From: Boswellia sacra
Lineage: Eukaryota; Streptophyta; Magnoliopsida; Sapindales; Burseraceae
Direction of reading: 5' to 3'
DNA length: 64,000 nucleotides
Assembly (NCBI GenBank): GCA_013180625.2
Contig: SNVD02014651.1
Coordinates: 310,001 to 374,000 of the forward strand
The position numbers were made by a program, and so were the translations under genes. Positions 1 to 11,879 of the stretch are shown piece after piece. Within the stretch, counting starts at the first letter, position 1. Every line of letters begins with the position of its first letter. The notes below the pieces were generated by a model. The model was not told the origin of the DNA. It saw nothing but the letters and a program-made list of their open reading frames with translations, and did not search any database.

Positions 1-460
1 TCTAAGAGTAATAAGATCGAGTGATTGTTCAACTAAGAGGCAAATAACTTTTTCTGATAGATCTTTTAATTCTAAATCTCATTAGTTGCAGTCTTAGAGT
101 TCCATGTCAATCCAATCTTCTTAAGGTCAGAAGGTTTGTTATTTGTGTAAGAAATCAGGTCATATAGCTCGTCAGTGTAAAATGAGATTGTCCGTTAGAA
201 ACTATAGGTTCTCAGAATATGGCTAGTTAAGCCCAGTCAGCTCCTCAACTAGTGACCTAACATGAGTTAGGACCATAACTTAGACAATCACCATAACAAG
301 AACGTTCTACACAATCATTTCAAACACCTCAAAAGTCACATGCAACTTCTTCACAATCTTCTAGGCCTCAGACACAACCGTAATATGGTAGGCGCCCAGG
401 ATAGATGATACAAGGACATGTTTTTGCTCTAACTCAGCCTACAGAGCCCCCAAATAATAT
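1..460 (+). pseudogene. gag 3' part with CCHC zinc knuckle (decayed)
   Basis: A CX2CX4HX4C zinc knuckle is readable at 131-178 (Cys codons 137-139, 146-148 and 176-178, His codon 161-163), the nucleocapsid hallmark of retroelement Gag. Around it lies low-complexity Gln/Ser/Pro-rich coding text, typical of the linker between the nucleocapsid and the protease in chromoviruses. The frame is broken by stops just after the knuckle. The start of gag and the 5' LTR lie outside the window. Binding of the element's RNA is known for the family and cannot be functional here. Confidence 0.8.
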
Positions 461-2275
461 AGTAAATGGAGGTACATTCTTGGTTTGTAGTTCTTGGGCA
501 CGTGTTTTATTTGATTTTGGAGCTACACATTCATTTTATTTGCATTTGCATTGGAATTAGAGTTAGATCTATTAGATTCTGTACCATATGTAGAGTCACT
601 TATGGGTTATGTCTCAAAAGTTGGAAAAATCTGTCGTTCTTGTGTGTTACGGATTAATGGACATAGGTTAGTATTTGATTTAATGCTTATGGAGTTTCTA
701 GAGTATGATGTGATATTAGGGATGAATTGGTTATCAACTTTTTGAGTTATATTGGATTATTATAAGAAGTAGGTGACTTCCATACCCTAGAAGGAGTTAT
801 TTTCAGTTTCTATGGAGATAGTGGTGAACAATTACCTTATCCACTATGTGTCTTACAAAATCAAAAAGGAATCAAGACTAAAACAACAAGTACAATGGTG
901 GTAGAACCTAAAGGATAGGATGCTAACCTTCCTTACGTGGTAAGTGAATTTTCTGATGTATTTTCTGAAGAGTTGCCAGGGCTACCTCCAACTAGAGAAG
1001 TGGAGTTTGCTATTGATGTGTATCCAGGTGTAGCACCTATATCTATTGCTCCTTATCATATGGCACTAGCAGAGTTAAAGGAATTAAAGATACAATTAGA
1101 AGAACTGCTAAAGAAAGGATTTATTCGATTAATTACCTCCTTTTGGGGTGCACTGGTTTTATTTGTGAAAAAGAAGGATGGATCATTACGTTTGTGTATA
1201 GACCACAGACAATTGAATCGGGTTACAGTGAAGAATAAATATCCTTTGCCCAGAATTGATGACTTATTTGATCAGTTGAGAGGATCTTGTTTCTTTTCTA
1301 AAATCGACTTTCGCTCAGGTTATCATCAGTTGAGGGTAAAGGAAGCGGATATACCAAAGATTGCCTTTCATACTCGATATGGGTATTTTGAGTTTTTGGT
1401 TATGCCATTTGGACTATCTAATGCTCCTACTGCCTTTATGGATTTGATGAATATAATTTTTAGGCCTTATTTTTAGATCAATTTGTAGTGGTGTTTGTAG
1501 ATGATATTCTCATTTATTCTTTATCTGAGGGCGAACATGAGTAATATCTACGAAGAACTCTTCAAACATTGAGAGAAAATCATCTTTTTGCCAAACTAAG
1601 TAAATGTGAGTTCTAGCTCTCAGAAGTAAAATTCTTAGGCCATGTGGTGTCAAAACAAGGAATTTTGGTGGATCCATCCAAAGTGGAAGTAGTTATGAAA
1701 TGGGGTTGACCAAGGAATGTCTTCAAAGTGCGTAGCTTCTTGGGTCTAGCAGGTTATTATCGGCGTTTCATTGATAATTTTTCTCGTTTGGCTGCACCGA
1801 TGACTAGACTATTAAGGAAAGGAGTGGCGTTTGAATGGGATGATTCATGTGAATAAGCATTTCTAGAATTGAAGAAAAGATTAACTTCAGCTCTTATCCT
1901 TGTGATACCGCAATGTGGATTTGATTATGTGGTGTTCACTGATGCCTCATTGAATGGGTTAGGGTGTGTGTTAATGCAACAAGGCCGAGTTGTAGCTTAT
2001 CCTTCTCGTCAGTTAAAATCTCATAAGCAGAATTATCCTACCCATGATTTGGAACTTGTTGCAGTAGTGTATGCTTTGAAACTTTAGAGGCATTATTTGT
2101 ACGATGAAAAGTTTGAAGTCTTTTGTGATCGTAAAAGCTTGAAATACATTTTTACATAAAAAGACTTGAACTTGAATAATGAAGTTGGATGAAATATTGG
2201 AAAGACTATGACTTTACCATCCAATATGATCCAGGTAAAGCAAATGTGGTGGCGATGCATTAAGTAGAAAGTCAA
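461..2275 (+). pseudogene. Ty3/gypsy protease, reverse transcriptase and RNase H (broken)
   Basis: The protease active-site region is visible near 505-535 as DFGATHSF, where the usual catalytic motif is D-S-G or D-T-G, so the Ser/Thr is already lost. A flap-to-C-terminal part (VILGMNWL) follows at about 705-735. The RT is open at 937-1476, with [28 protein letters not shown] and the MPFGLSNAP motif. A stop at 1474 and a frame change precede the catalytic FVDDI box near 1495-1512. RNase H with the TDAS motif is at 1869-2087, then a stop, and homology continues to about 2270. The parts match the usual Ty3 order and lengths, but the polyprotein is split into at least four pieces. Confidence 0.9.
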
Positions 2276-3855
2276 GAGCGATGATGAATGTAATAATGGG
2301 AAAATGGAGAATGTTACAGTCTATTTGTCATTATGATATTTCAGTTGATGATCAGAGAGATCAAATTCGTCTTTTTACACTTACTGCTCAACCCTCCCAT
2401 ATACATAGGGTAATTGAGCTATAACATCAGGATTTAGAGGCCAAGGCTTTGTATGAGCAGGTATTACATGGTGATAAAATTGTTGATTGGATGATTGGTT
2501 CAGATGGAGGTTTAAGATTCAAAGGTAGAATCTTTGTGCCATCGAGTAAAGAGTGTAGAAATGACATCCTCAAGGAAGTTCATTACTACAAATTTGCTAT
2601 CGATCTTGGTAATTCCAAGATGTATCATGATTTACGTCGAAAATTTTGGTGGAAAGGAATGAAATGAGATGTTGTTGAATATCTGTTTATGTGCCTTACT
2701 TGTCAACAAGTTAAGACTGCACATTAAAGACCTGCAGGATTACTTCAACCACTTCCTGTAGCTGAATAAAAATGGGAGCATATTACTATAGATTTTGTTA
2801 CTTGATTATCACGTTCTCTAATAGGAAAGGATGCAATATGGGTGATTGTAGACAGGCTAACAAAAACATCACATTTCCTTCCTATCAGCACAGCCGACTC
2901 AATAGATGTTTTGAGTAGGTTGTACATTAAAGAAATTGTGAGATTGCATGGAGTTCAAATTTCAGTGGTGTCAGACAAAGATCATTGATTTACAACTCAA
3001 TTTTGGCAAAGCCTTCAAAGAGCTATGGGTACCCAGTTATTGTTTAGCACAACTTTCCATTCTCAAACTGATGGTCAATTAGAGCACACTATTCAGATTT
3101 TGGAGGATATGTTGAGGGCTTGTATGATGGATTTTCAAGGTAATTGGAAGGATCATCTACCACTTGTAGAATTTTCATACAACAACAGTTACTAATTAAG
3201 CATTATAATGGAACCTTTTGAGGCACTGTATGGTAGGCCGTGTAAGTCTCCTTTATGTTGGGTAGAAGCAGGAAAGACTACTTTTTTAAGACCTGAGCTT
3301 GTACGAGAGACAACAGAGAAAATGAAGCTAATATGCCAACGTTTACTTACAACTTCGAGTCGATAGAAAAGTCATGCAGACAAAAGGAGACGACTGCTAG
3401 AATTCGAGGTGGGTGACCATGTGTTTTTAAAAGTGTCTCCACATAAAGGCTTCATGCGTTTTCGACAAAAGGGTAAACTAGCACCACGCTACATTGGCCC
3501 ATTTGAAATTCTAAGGCAAGATAGGGAAGTAGCTTATGAGTTAGCTTTGCCACCACGATTGTCAAGAATTTATAACACATTTCATGTATCAATGTTAAAG
3601 AAGTATGAGCCTAATTCAGCACATGTTGTGGATTGGAGTGAGTTAGATATTCAACAAGATGTCTCATATGAAGAGATTCCTATTAAAATCTTAGACACCC
3701 AAGAGTAAGTCCTATGTGGCAAGACTATTCCATTAGTCAAAGTTTTGTGGAAGGACCATGATGTTGAAGAGGCCATATGGGAATTAGAATATGAGATTCA
3801 AAGAAAGTATCCTGAAGTTTTTAATACAAAAGTTAATTCATTACTTGTATTTTAA
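2276..3855 (+). pseudogene. Ty3/gypsy integrase with GPF motif and chromodomain (broken)
   Basis: The zinc-binding H-H-C-C region is at about 2560-2710. The catalytic D, D and E lie in the ITIDFV, VSDKD and HSQTDGQLEHT contexts, near 2783, 2970 and 3080. Stops interrupt it at about 2665, 2725, 2767, 2803, 2987, 3194 and 3364. The last open part, 3409-3708, holds the LAPRYIGPFEIL (GPY/F) motif and the FHVSMLKKY segment. After a stop the frame reads a chromodomain-like KVLWKDHDVEEAIWELE at about 3735-3795. Chromodomains in this position are known to steer integration to heterochromatin. The product ends at the TAA of 3853-3855. Confidence 0.88.
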
Positions 3856-3875
3856 ATTTCGAGAACGAAATTTTT

Positions 3876-3890
3876 TTAAGGAGGGTAGAT
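3876..3890 (+). other. polypurine tract before 3' LTR
   Basis: A purine-rich AAGGAGGGTAGA run lies just upstream of a TG-starting LTR and 20 bp after the pol stop. That is the position of the plus-strand primer in LTR retrotransposons. Confidence 0.7.
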
Positions 3891-4817
3891 TGTAATATCT
3901 TGAAAAATTTAAATACTTATTTCTTATAATGTATTGGATATATGATATTATATAAATTATGTGAAAAGGGAGTCGATAAGAATAAACAACATGATAGGGA
4001 GGTATAGGATATTGCCCTTAGTGTTGGGCTTGAAGGTAATTTTACATATATATATTAAGTTGACTTGGAAATTGACAAAACAATTGATCTCATTTGGGAA
4101 ACGGAGAGACCTACAGGAAGGAAGAAAAGAGGGAGAAGAGGAGAGGTAAAAGAGAAGGACGAGTAAGGAGATTTTCTTGGAATTAAGGCAGGGGTTTCTT
4201 AATTTCGTGTCTAAATTTAAGCAAAGTTTTAATTTTATATTAATCGATAACTAAGTTGTATTATGTTTATGTTAGATTTAAATTGATTTTGTTTAAATTT
4301 ATGTGTTAAAATGAGTAAAAAAAATGTTAGGTGATTAGAAGGAAAGAAAGATGTTATAGTTGCTGAAAAGTTCTAATTGTGTGATGACATGCACTGTTCC
4401 AATCTTGTTTATTTGATTCAGTTCTGATCATACTTATTTTTCTTTTGTTTGTGAAGTTAGACATATAAAGCTTTAATTTGCCACTAGTTTTGCTTGAGTT
4501 GGATTTAAAATGGATTTTTGGTGAATTTTTGAATATGAATGTTGAAAGCTGAAAACTGCCCTGTTTCACCTAACTGATCTAGATACTTTTGTGAAACTGT
4601 ATTTATTGAATCCGATTTGAGAAATTTCTTTTTTCTTCATGGAAGTAGACATTAGGGATGGCAAAACCCGGGGTCGGGGCCGGCATTCCCCGGCCCCAGA
4701 CCCGGCCCTCAATTGCACACCCCGGCCCTAGAAAATTCCCCAGAATTTTTTTCCCAGGGCCGAGTCCGGGGTACCCCAAGCGGGGCCGGGTTTTCCAATA
4801 ACCCGGGATATATGTCG

Positions 4818-4827
4818 TGTATATATG

Positions 4828-4858
<31 letters not shown>

Positions 4859-4923
4859 GTATATATATATATGTATATATGTATATATGTATATATATAT
4901 GTATATATGTATATATATATGTA

Positions 4924-4986
<63 letters not shown>
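4818..4986. repeat. (TA)n / (TATATG)n microsatellite
   Basis: About 170 bp of alternating pyrimidine-purine repeats. It creates long Tyr/Ile-only reading frames on both strands, which are artefacts. Confidence 0.97.
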
Positions 4987-4989
<3 letters not shown>

Positions 4990-5016
4990 ATAGCGAATTT
5001 TTATGTAAAATAGTTT

Positions 5017-5257
5017 GCAGCCTAGTGGTTGTTCGTGGTTTCCAGATATGGGAGGTGACGGGTTCGAACCCCAGGGGCTGTAGAAAATTTTTAACATAAC
5101 TTCCTTGGACATTAGTGGTAGATATATATATATATGGGGCAGTGAAATTAAACGCGAAATGGGCTGCAGCCCAGTGGTAACGCGTCATTTCCATACATGC
5201 AAAGAGACGAGTTCGAACCCCAGAGGCAGTAAAAATTTTTTTACATACATTCCTGGG
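5017..5257 (+). repeat. two tandem tRNA-like (SINE-like) modules inside the hAT element
   Basis: Modules at 5017-5108 and 5165-5257 align along their whole length. Each has an A-box-like CTAGTGGTT or CCAGTGGTAA and, about 37 bp on, a B-box GTTCGAACCCC (5062-5072; 5211-5221). Each ends in the same 'ttttta/acata-ttcct' tail. The spacing of A and B boxes fits an RNA polymerase III internal promoter. No acceptor stem or complete cloverleaf can be folded, so this is a tRNA-derived relic, not a tRNA gene. Confidence 0.6.
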
Positions 5258-6206
5258 AGATGGGCTGGGCTTGGGCTAAATTTTAAATAAAGGGTGAAAT
5301 GTGGGAATTAAAAACTGACAGGACTTAAAAGTATTTTTACATAACACAATTTTAAAATTTCAATTGCATCCCCCGGGTTTAATTCCGGATCCTCGGGGCT
5401 GGGGCAGAAAACTTCTCCCCGGCCTGGACCAAATTCTCTGATTTTTCGGGTTATTGCCCGGCTTCGGACTTTCGGATTTTTCGGATTTCGGGCCCCGACC
5501 GGGTCAAATTGCCATCCCTAGTAGACATGTCAAAGATTTTGGAGCCACTAGATTTGATTGAATTGGTTGAGAAATGAAATTTTAGTGAATTTTTGAATGA
5601 ACCTATTATATGTTGAAAATTTCCTTTGTTCATCCGAGTTGACAGAAATTTTTCTGAATATTGTATCGTTTTAGAAATAATTTTAGAGATTTCTTATTTT
5701 ATATGAAAATTAGACATATCAAATTTGAAATGCCACTGGTTTCATTGAATTTGGCTTTAAAATGAAATTTTGATGAATTTTCAAAATTACTTATCTGAAC
5801 CTAGAATTTTCATTTTTCGTTGGAATAAGTTAAACATTTTTAGAATCTGGTATTTATTGAGGTGTTTTCTTAGGAATTATTTTTACCTTAAATTATATTC
5901 AATTATCTTTCTTTTCCAGGTGGAATCACCCTAATTGCATTTTTGTACAATTTTTAAAAATTTTCCAAAATTTGCTGTAGAATCTTGAAAATTTATATTG
6001 TTCTTTGACTAATCTGGATATTTTGTTAAAACTGTGTTAATTCGAAAGATGTATTGTAATTTCAACATTTTAATCATATTCCACACATAGTAAGTTTTCA
6101 ATTCCAGGTGGTTTCACTCAAATTGGAGTTTGATGTGATTTCTGAATATTTTTCAAGTGGATAATAGTGTGCTGAAATTTTATTTGTTTACATAAAACAT
6201 GAGTAA

Positions 6207-6363
6207 ACTTGGGATTGTTGAGGTTGGCAAGTGCCAACCCAAGGAATGAAACTTATTGTATATTGACTTGGGATTGGTAAGGCTAGGGAGCGCTAACTCA
6301 AGGGATGAATTTAATGGATACAGACTTGGGATTGGTGAGGCTGGGAAGCGCCAACCCAAGGAC
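6207..6363 (+). repeat. tandem repeat, ~58 bp x 2.7, in LTR
   Basis: Copies start at 6207, 6266 and 6324 with ACTTGGGATTG. Each contains its own small inverted repeat (ttgg...ccaa). The diverged copies suggest old slippage or an LTR enhancer-type array. Confidence 0.85.
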
Positions 6364-7135
6364 CAGTATGATGAAATTATATTCGTTCAAACTCAAATCA
6401 TGTTTGGAAATATAAATTGTGTGTGTACAATCCAATAACTATTATATTAGAAACGTGATTTTAATTGATATTACTTTTTCAGACAATTATATTGTGTTAG
6501 TTATACCTAATGCATTGTTGACAACATTTGATGAATTATATAGCTTATTCGTATATGGTAATGGATGGATGTGTGATAGTGTTACGAATTTGTATAATTT
6601 GCATGAATGTATGAGTGTTTGTATTTAAATGTCAAATGTGTATGATTTACATTAAAGCATGAGTGCTTGTATTGGGATATGATATTAAGAAATTCCTACT
6701 AGGTTATAGATGCTCACCCTTTCCTCCATAGGTACACAAAGGGATGTTTGTGCTAGTGATGTTCCAGAGCTTTCCTAGAGACTCTGGATGGTTGCATGCA
6801 TGCTATGATTTTGGGGAAACCTGTTGACTTAGCCTGGACTATAATAGGCAATTTTGTTGTATAGATAGCAAACCCTATACTAAAGTTTAGATATCGGCAT
6901 ATTTAAAAGTCTATCTTGAATAGATAGCTAGACGGTTGTACTTGACCCATGTGGAATGTTAAAAAAAAAAAAGATCTTGGATGATATTTACTTAGATGTT
7001 TATGAATTTTAGTCTTAACCAATGAAAAAAAAAATCTACACCTTTTTCCATTTATATTTTTATCACACCTAAAGTCTCTATATAAGAGATTTTGGGGAGT
7101 GATAATAAGCTAATGCAAGACAGATTATGAAGGGA

Positions 7136-8760
7136 GATATGACCTCTACAAAGGTTTGGTTATGCTGATTTGATAAGCTATGCATTGATGACTATTGAAG
7201 AAATCTAAGAGGTTGAACCAAAGTCTTATAAGGAAGCATTGAACTATCATGAAAGTGAAAATTGGCAGGCCGCTATGAGCGAGGAAATTGAGTCTCTTCA
7301 CAATAATAAGACTTGGGAGTTAGTTGAAAATACTCAAGGATAGAGGTTAGTTGGATGCAAATGGATTTAAAAAAAAAAAGAAGGTATTTCAAGTGTAGAA
7401 AAGGCAAGATATAAAGCTCGATTGGTTACACAGAGGGAAGAGATTGATTTCCATGAAATATTTTCTCTTATGGTAAAACATACTTTAATCAGAGTGTTGC
7501 TTGTTGTGGTGGCATCCCAAGACCTTGATTAGAGCAAATAGAGTTTACATAGTGAGCTGGAAGAAAGGATTTTGATGAAGCAACCAGAAGGATTTGAAGA
7601 GCCTAGAAAAGCGATCTGGTTTGTTGTTTGAGAAAGTCCTTGTATAGTTTGAAACAGTCACCTCACCAATGGTACGAACGGTCTTACAATTTTCTGTTAA
7701 GGCCTAACTATAACAAAAGTAAGTATGATTGCTATGTTTATTGTAAAAGACTGTTTGAAACATGCATGATTTACTTGTTATTATACGTTAATGACATGTT
7801 AGTAGCATGTAAGTCCATAGAGGAAATAGATAAGTCGAAGTTATTACCAAGTAGTGAATTTGAAATGAAGAATTTAGAGGCTGTTAAAAGGATTCTTGGC
7901 ATGGAAATTAACAGAGATAGAAATAGAGGTCTGTTAAGTCTCTCTCAAAAGAATTATGTCAAGAGGGTGCTTGGAAGATTTAGAATGGCTATTGCAAATC
8001 CTATAAGTACACCTTTAGCTACTCATTTCCAATTGTCAGCTGATTTGGTGCCAAGGTTAGATGATAAAAGGAACTACGTGGTAACTATTCCTTATGCAAA
8101 TTTGGTACGAAGCCTAATATATGCTATGGTTTATACCAGGCTTGAAATAGCATATGCAATGAGTTTGGTTAGCAAGTTCATGGCTAATCTAGGTAAAAAA
8201 CATTATGAGATACTCAGATAGGTATTCTGTTACCTAAGAAGTTCAGTAAGGCTTAATCTTGAGTTCAAGAGACCAAATGACAAGGAAAATGGTATTACGG
8301 GGTTTGTAGACTCTGATTTGGCTGGGGATCTTGACAAGAGTAGGTCATTAACAGGTTATATATTCATGATTAATGACAATAATGTTAGTTGGAAAGCTAT
8401 TCTGCAGCCTATTGTTGCATTATCAACTACAGAAGCTGAGTTTATCGCAATCACAGAGGTAGCCAAGGAAGCAATTTGGTTGATATGATTGGTAAGTGAA
8501 TTGGAGATTCCACAAAAGACAATAGTGATTTTTTGTGATAATCAAAGCTCAATACATCTAACAAGGAATCAGATGTACATGAGAGGACCAAGAACATTGA
8601 TATTAGATTATACTTTGTGAGGGAGTTAGTAGCTGAAGAAACCATAATAATCAGCAAAGTTGCAACAGAGGATAATAGGATAACCAGCTGATAATACCAA
8701 GCTTGTCACTGGAGCAAAGACCAAGCACTGCTTGAACTTAGTCAAGATCAAGGAAGTTTC
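7136..8760 (+). pseudogene. Ty1/copia reverse transcriptase and RNase H (broken)
   Basis: The text from about 7136 reads as the conserved pre-RT and RT start (FGYADLISYAL, then WQAAMSEEIESL and WELVE). It has stops near 7210 and 7342 and a frame change before 7628. The piece 7628-8221 is open, with the SLYSLKQSPHQWY and YVNDML boxes. The catalytic pair of copia RT is YVDDM, so the first Asp is now Asn. The CYLR and ADWAGD-like RNase H motifs and the ALSTTEAEF motif follow in frame after a stop at 8219-8221. The order and spacing match copia Pol, but the gene is inactive. Confidence 0.9.
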
Positions 8761-8823
8761 AATGCCTTATTAGTGAGGTAATTGAGGTGGAAAGCTGATG
8801 TTTCTCGTACCAAGGTGGAGATT

Positions 8824-9214
8824 TGTGAAGATGGTCTAATAAACTTCATGTAGCAATTTAAATCAGTTGTAGGAATAGTTATAGGAAGTTATGTATAGAG
8901 GTAACATGCAGTTACCATTATCTACAGTTATCAGTAATTGCTACAGTAGTTTTGCAGTTATCTATGATGGCTTTTATAACTGTTGTTGTATGACTCTGAT
9001 TGTGTGTGGTAGTTCTCATGTGTGAGTTTTCATGTATAAGTGTTGCTTCTCTTTGGGACAAAGAAATAGCAAAGGCTTTCTGTGTGGATATAGGTCATTT
9101 TGGACTAAATCACGTTAATCTTTGTGTGTTCTGTTATTCCTTTCATTGTTTGTTCTGATCAAAATCTGTAGAAATACTTGTTTATATAGTCTGTTTCAAC
9201 ATCTGTAATAGACA
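8824..9214 (+). repeat. 3' LTR of the copia element
   Basis: It begins TGTGAAGATGG right after a purine tract (8811-8821). The end is not fixed, since no second LTR is in the window. AACA (about 9201) or AGACA (9214) are possible CA ends. Confidence 0.55.
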
Positions 9215-10917
9215 CTATGTTCAAGGTCGTAACAATGATCAATAATAGAATAATGCTATACATCCTTCCATATTATCTCATAGTTTTCTGTATTTGTCAT
9301 CTCAAGTGATGTATCTTCTTTTATGTATAGATGGGTCTTTATAATTGTATTAAAAACAACCACGAGTTAATAAAAATTATTAAATTTTGTATCAAAAGTG
9401 AAACATAAAGAGTGTTTTTAATGCAATATACAGCTATTATAATAATGCTCTCGCACATCACACTATATACGTTATTTTTCCTCTTTCCCCAACTTTAATT
9501 ACACATGCCATCTTCTTAACTAATTCTTTATTTATTTTTTTGAAATAATTATAATTATATATATTTTTTTCATATGTTTATTCTTTTGTAACTTATATCC
9601 TTACATTGATTTATTTGTTACTCATTTCATTCTATATTATATAATATAAAAATTTTAATTTGTTTCTAAAATAATATTATTCTCATTGAGATATTTATTA
9701 TATTGCATACATAAACATATAATTGATTTTTTGCTATCATAACATTAGTAAAAATGATATTGGTATTTTATTGGATTTAATCAAATGAATTATTATAAAT
9801 TTATGTTGAATTTTAAGTCAATTTTGCAACTTATTAAAAATCTTAATCCTCCATATGGAATACAATCATTTATTGGAGTGGGCATAGACTAGGCACTTGA
9901 TGGGCCCACTAAGCCCAGCCCAGAAAACATTAGTTTTGGGTTAAGACTACTGGCCCACAGGCTAGACTAAATTATAGTAATCGGCCTATCATTTATCATG
10001 ATATAAAATAAAAATGATATATTACTAATATTAAATATTATATTGTTATTTATAGAATAAAAATTCAATATAAATATAGTTTATATTGGAATAATTTTAA
10101 GACAATTGAATTATGACCTATGTATTAAAAAAATTATCAATGTTTCTTTCAAAATTATAATCATATATCCGTTTCTCAGTTGGGTTGTTGATTGCAATAT
10201 TATTAATTTAATGATAAATTAAAGAGAATTTAATAATAATATTATATTAAGAGGAAGATACGTGTGAAAGTGAAGCAGCACGAAACAACTACTCGACAGA
10301 GACCACAAAAGTGAACAAGGCAATGATGAGTTGATAGTTAGACGTGATTGAGATACAGTTTGACTCATCATTTAATTTTTTTAGTGTAATGGGTTTTTGA
10401 CGCCACTTGCCACCTCTCCTCCACTCACCACCAATATTCTCACAATTTATTAATTGCCAAATCTTTAATCTTTTTACTTAGATTACATCATACATTCAGA
10501 CATACACGAACAGTCTGCTTAATTTTAAAATAATTTACTATATCACATGATTGAATAAAAATAATTATTATTTTTATATGATTTTGTTCGAAATTTAAAT
10601 GTCAAATTTGGACATTTATTCCAACTCCAAAACTTTCTTAAAGATATAAAATCCTGGTCTTTTAAAATTATTGTAAAGGTTTCTATCAAAAACTTGCTCT
10701 ATGATATATGTGAAACCCAGAAGCCACAAAAATCTTCGAAGGACAATATTTAACGAAGAACAGGTTTCTATTTTTTTGTTATAAATTGTGTTCTATTTTA
10801 TAAGATATGGTAAGAGATATTATATAACACATCGTATTTATCTATAATATCTGATGTTAAATATCCTTACGTTAAGTTTTGAAACAATAAAGGTCTTTCT
10901 GCTTTAAAACAAAAGAT
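9215..10917. other. AT-rich spacer, no gene seen
   Basis: Very AT-rich, with no ORF or domain. One short GGCCCA-rich patch occurs near 9900-9960. I see nothing else that can be assigned. Confidence 0.7.
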
Positions 10918-11476
10918 GGGTAAACGCGTTTTCGTCCCTCAGAGATTTCAAGAAATGCCAATCATTCCCCAAGATTTATTAAAAGCACAAAAATGCACGA
11001 TGTGATAATTTTTTTTAAAAAAATTGAAAAAGTAGATAAAATTAGAGGCCTTCAGTAAAACTTAAATACGTCCTGAAAAATTTGCATGCCACAGACACTT
11101 TCTTAAAAAAATGACTAAAATACCCTTAATAATTCATTGTTTAAAAAAGAAGAAAAAAGAAAAAAAAAAGCATCGACACTCCTTTCTCCACTGTCCGAAA
11201 TACTCTTCAACATCTTTGTTTCATTTCATCTTATTATGTAATCTTAGAGTTGAAGCTGAGCAATAAGGTAAGACAAACTCTCCATAACCTCTCTCTAAAT
11301 GACGCAAGAATGTTGACGTAGGTTGTAATGTTTTCATTATTTATTATTTTCGTAGCTGTCAACCACATTATGTAGCTCAAAATAGGGATATGTATGTGAA
11401 CTAAGCTTAGAGCGAGTTCGATTTTTGTCAAAATTTGCTAAAAATTGTAAATCGTAGAGCAAATATGGTATCACAG

Positions 11477-11727
11477 TCGACAGGGAAGAAGACACGATTT
11501 ATCGAGCGACATCGCTCGACTTGTCGGATATATAAACTCGACTCTCGACATGTCGAAGGGTAATGTCAAGTGTCGAGGGATTGTGTCGAGTACACAGTCG
11601 AGTGTTGAGTTAGAGCTCGGATGCGTCGATTGACCGATATGTATTTAGTCGAGTTTCTGTGTCGAGTTATTGTGTCGAGTTAGTGTCAAGTGTCATGCAT
11701 CAGGTGCCTATCTTCAAGATATGTCGA
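11477..11727. repeat. TCGA (GTGTCGAGT-like) motif cluster
   Basis: Fourteen TCGA tetramers lie within 251 bp, most in the context GTGTCGAGT or its complement ACTCGAC, in irregular spacing. The surrounding DNA is CpG-poor. It lies 150-400 bp upstream of the mudrA start of the first MULE, so it may be subterminal or promoter DNA of that element (inference). Confidence 0.75.
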
Positions 11728-11879
11728 GTGTTTGGGCAGAATTGTTGTTTTTGTGACCTATTTAAGGAATTTCATAATGATTTTTTGTCCACGGACCTTC
11801 TATGATATGTCTCTATCATACAAGATATGAAAATTTTACGCATACTTATTTTATACAATGGTTCTTGGATTGTGTAAGA

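Larger units (their letters stand above)
4653..5520. mobile_element. hAT-type non-autonomous DNA transposon (868 bp)
   Basis: The terminal inverted repeats start TAGGGATGGCAA and end TTGCCATCCCTA, both followed inward by CG-rich cccgg/ccggg text. A perfect 8-bp target duplication GTAGACAT flanks it at 4645-4652 and 5521-5528. The 8-bp duplication and the TAGGG-type ends are hallmarks of the hAT superfamily. It has no transposase. The interior holds a TA/TATATG microsatellite and two tRNA-like modules. It sits inside the chromovirus LTR, so it is younger than that LTR. Confidence 0.9.
1..6960 (+). mobile_element. Ty3/gypsy chromovirus-like LTR retrotransposon, 5' truncated by window edge
   Basis: The domains are in the Ty3/gypsy order: gag zinc knuckle, aspartic protease, reverse transcriptase, RNase H, integrase, then a GPF/chromodomain tail. 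A purine-rich tract and a TG-starting 3' LTR follow. The chromodomain after the integrase places it with plant chromoviruses (Tekay/Del-like is my inference). Many in-frame stops and at least two frameshifts show that it is dead. Most stops sit where relatives have Gln, Arg or Trp, as expected from C-to-T decay of methylated DNA. The right edge is not certain: I place it near 6960, where the LTR-like text ends before an A-run. The LTR was later hit by a hAT-type element (4653-5520). Confidence 0.9.
3891..6960 (+). repeat. 3' LTR of the chromovirus-like element
   Basis: It starts TGTAATATCTTG directly after the polypurine tract. No coding potential was found apart from shadows. The LTR contains diverged internal repeats: the text 'agacata...gccact...' recurs near 4457, 5522 and 5709, and 'caggtgg...tcac' near 5919 and 6104. 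With the 868-bp insertion removed it would be about 2.2 kb. The 5' LTR is not in the window, so the exact right end (CA) could not be confirmed. Confidence 0.65.
7090..9214 (+). mobile_element. Ty1/copia retrotransposon, 5' truncated, with 3' LTR
   Basis: Copia-type RT and RNase H coding text is followed by a purine tract (about 8811-8821) and a TG-starting LTR. There is no gag, integrase or 5' LTR upstream, so only the last third of the element is present. The stretch from 6961 to 7090 holds two A-runs and nothing I can assign. Confidence 0.85.

Noticed and set aside
4603..5194. ORFs of 128-169 aa on both strands, rich in Tyr and Ile
   Set aside because: They are made by the TATATG microsatellite and run in opposite directions through a transposon.
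5017..5221. possible tRNA genes at the two GTTCGAACCCC sites
   Set aside because: No acceptor stem and no proper anticodon arm can be drawn. They are tandem relics inside a transposon.
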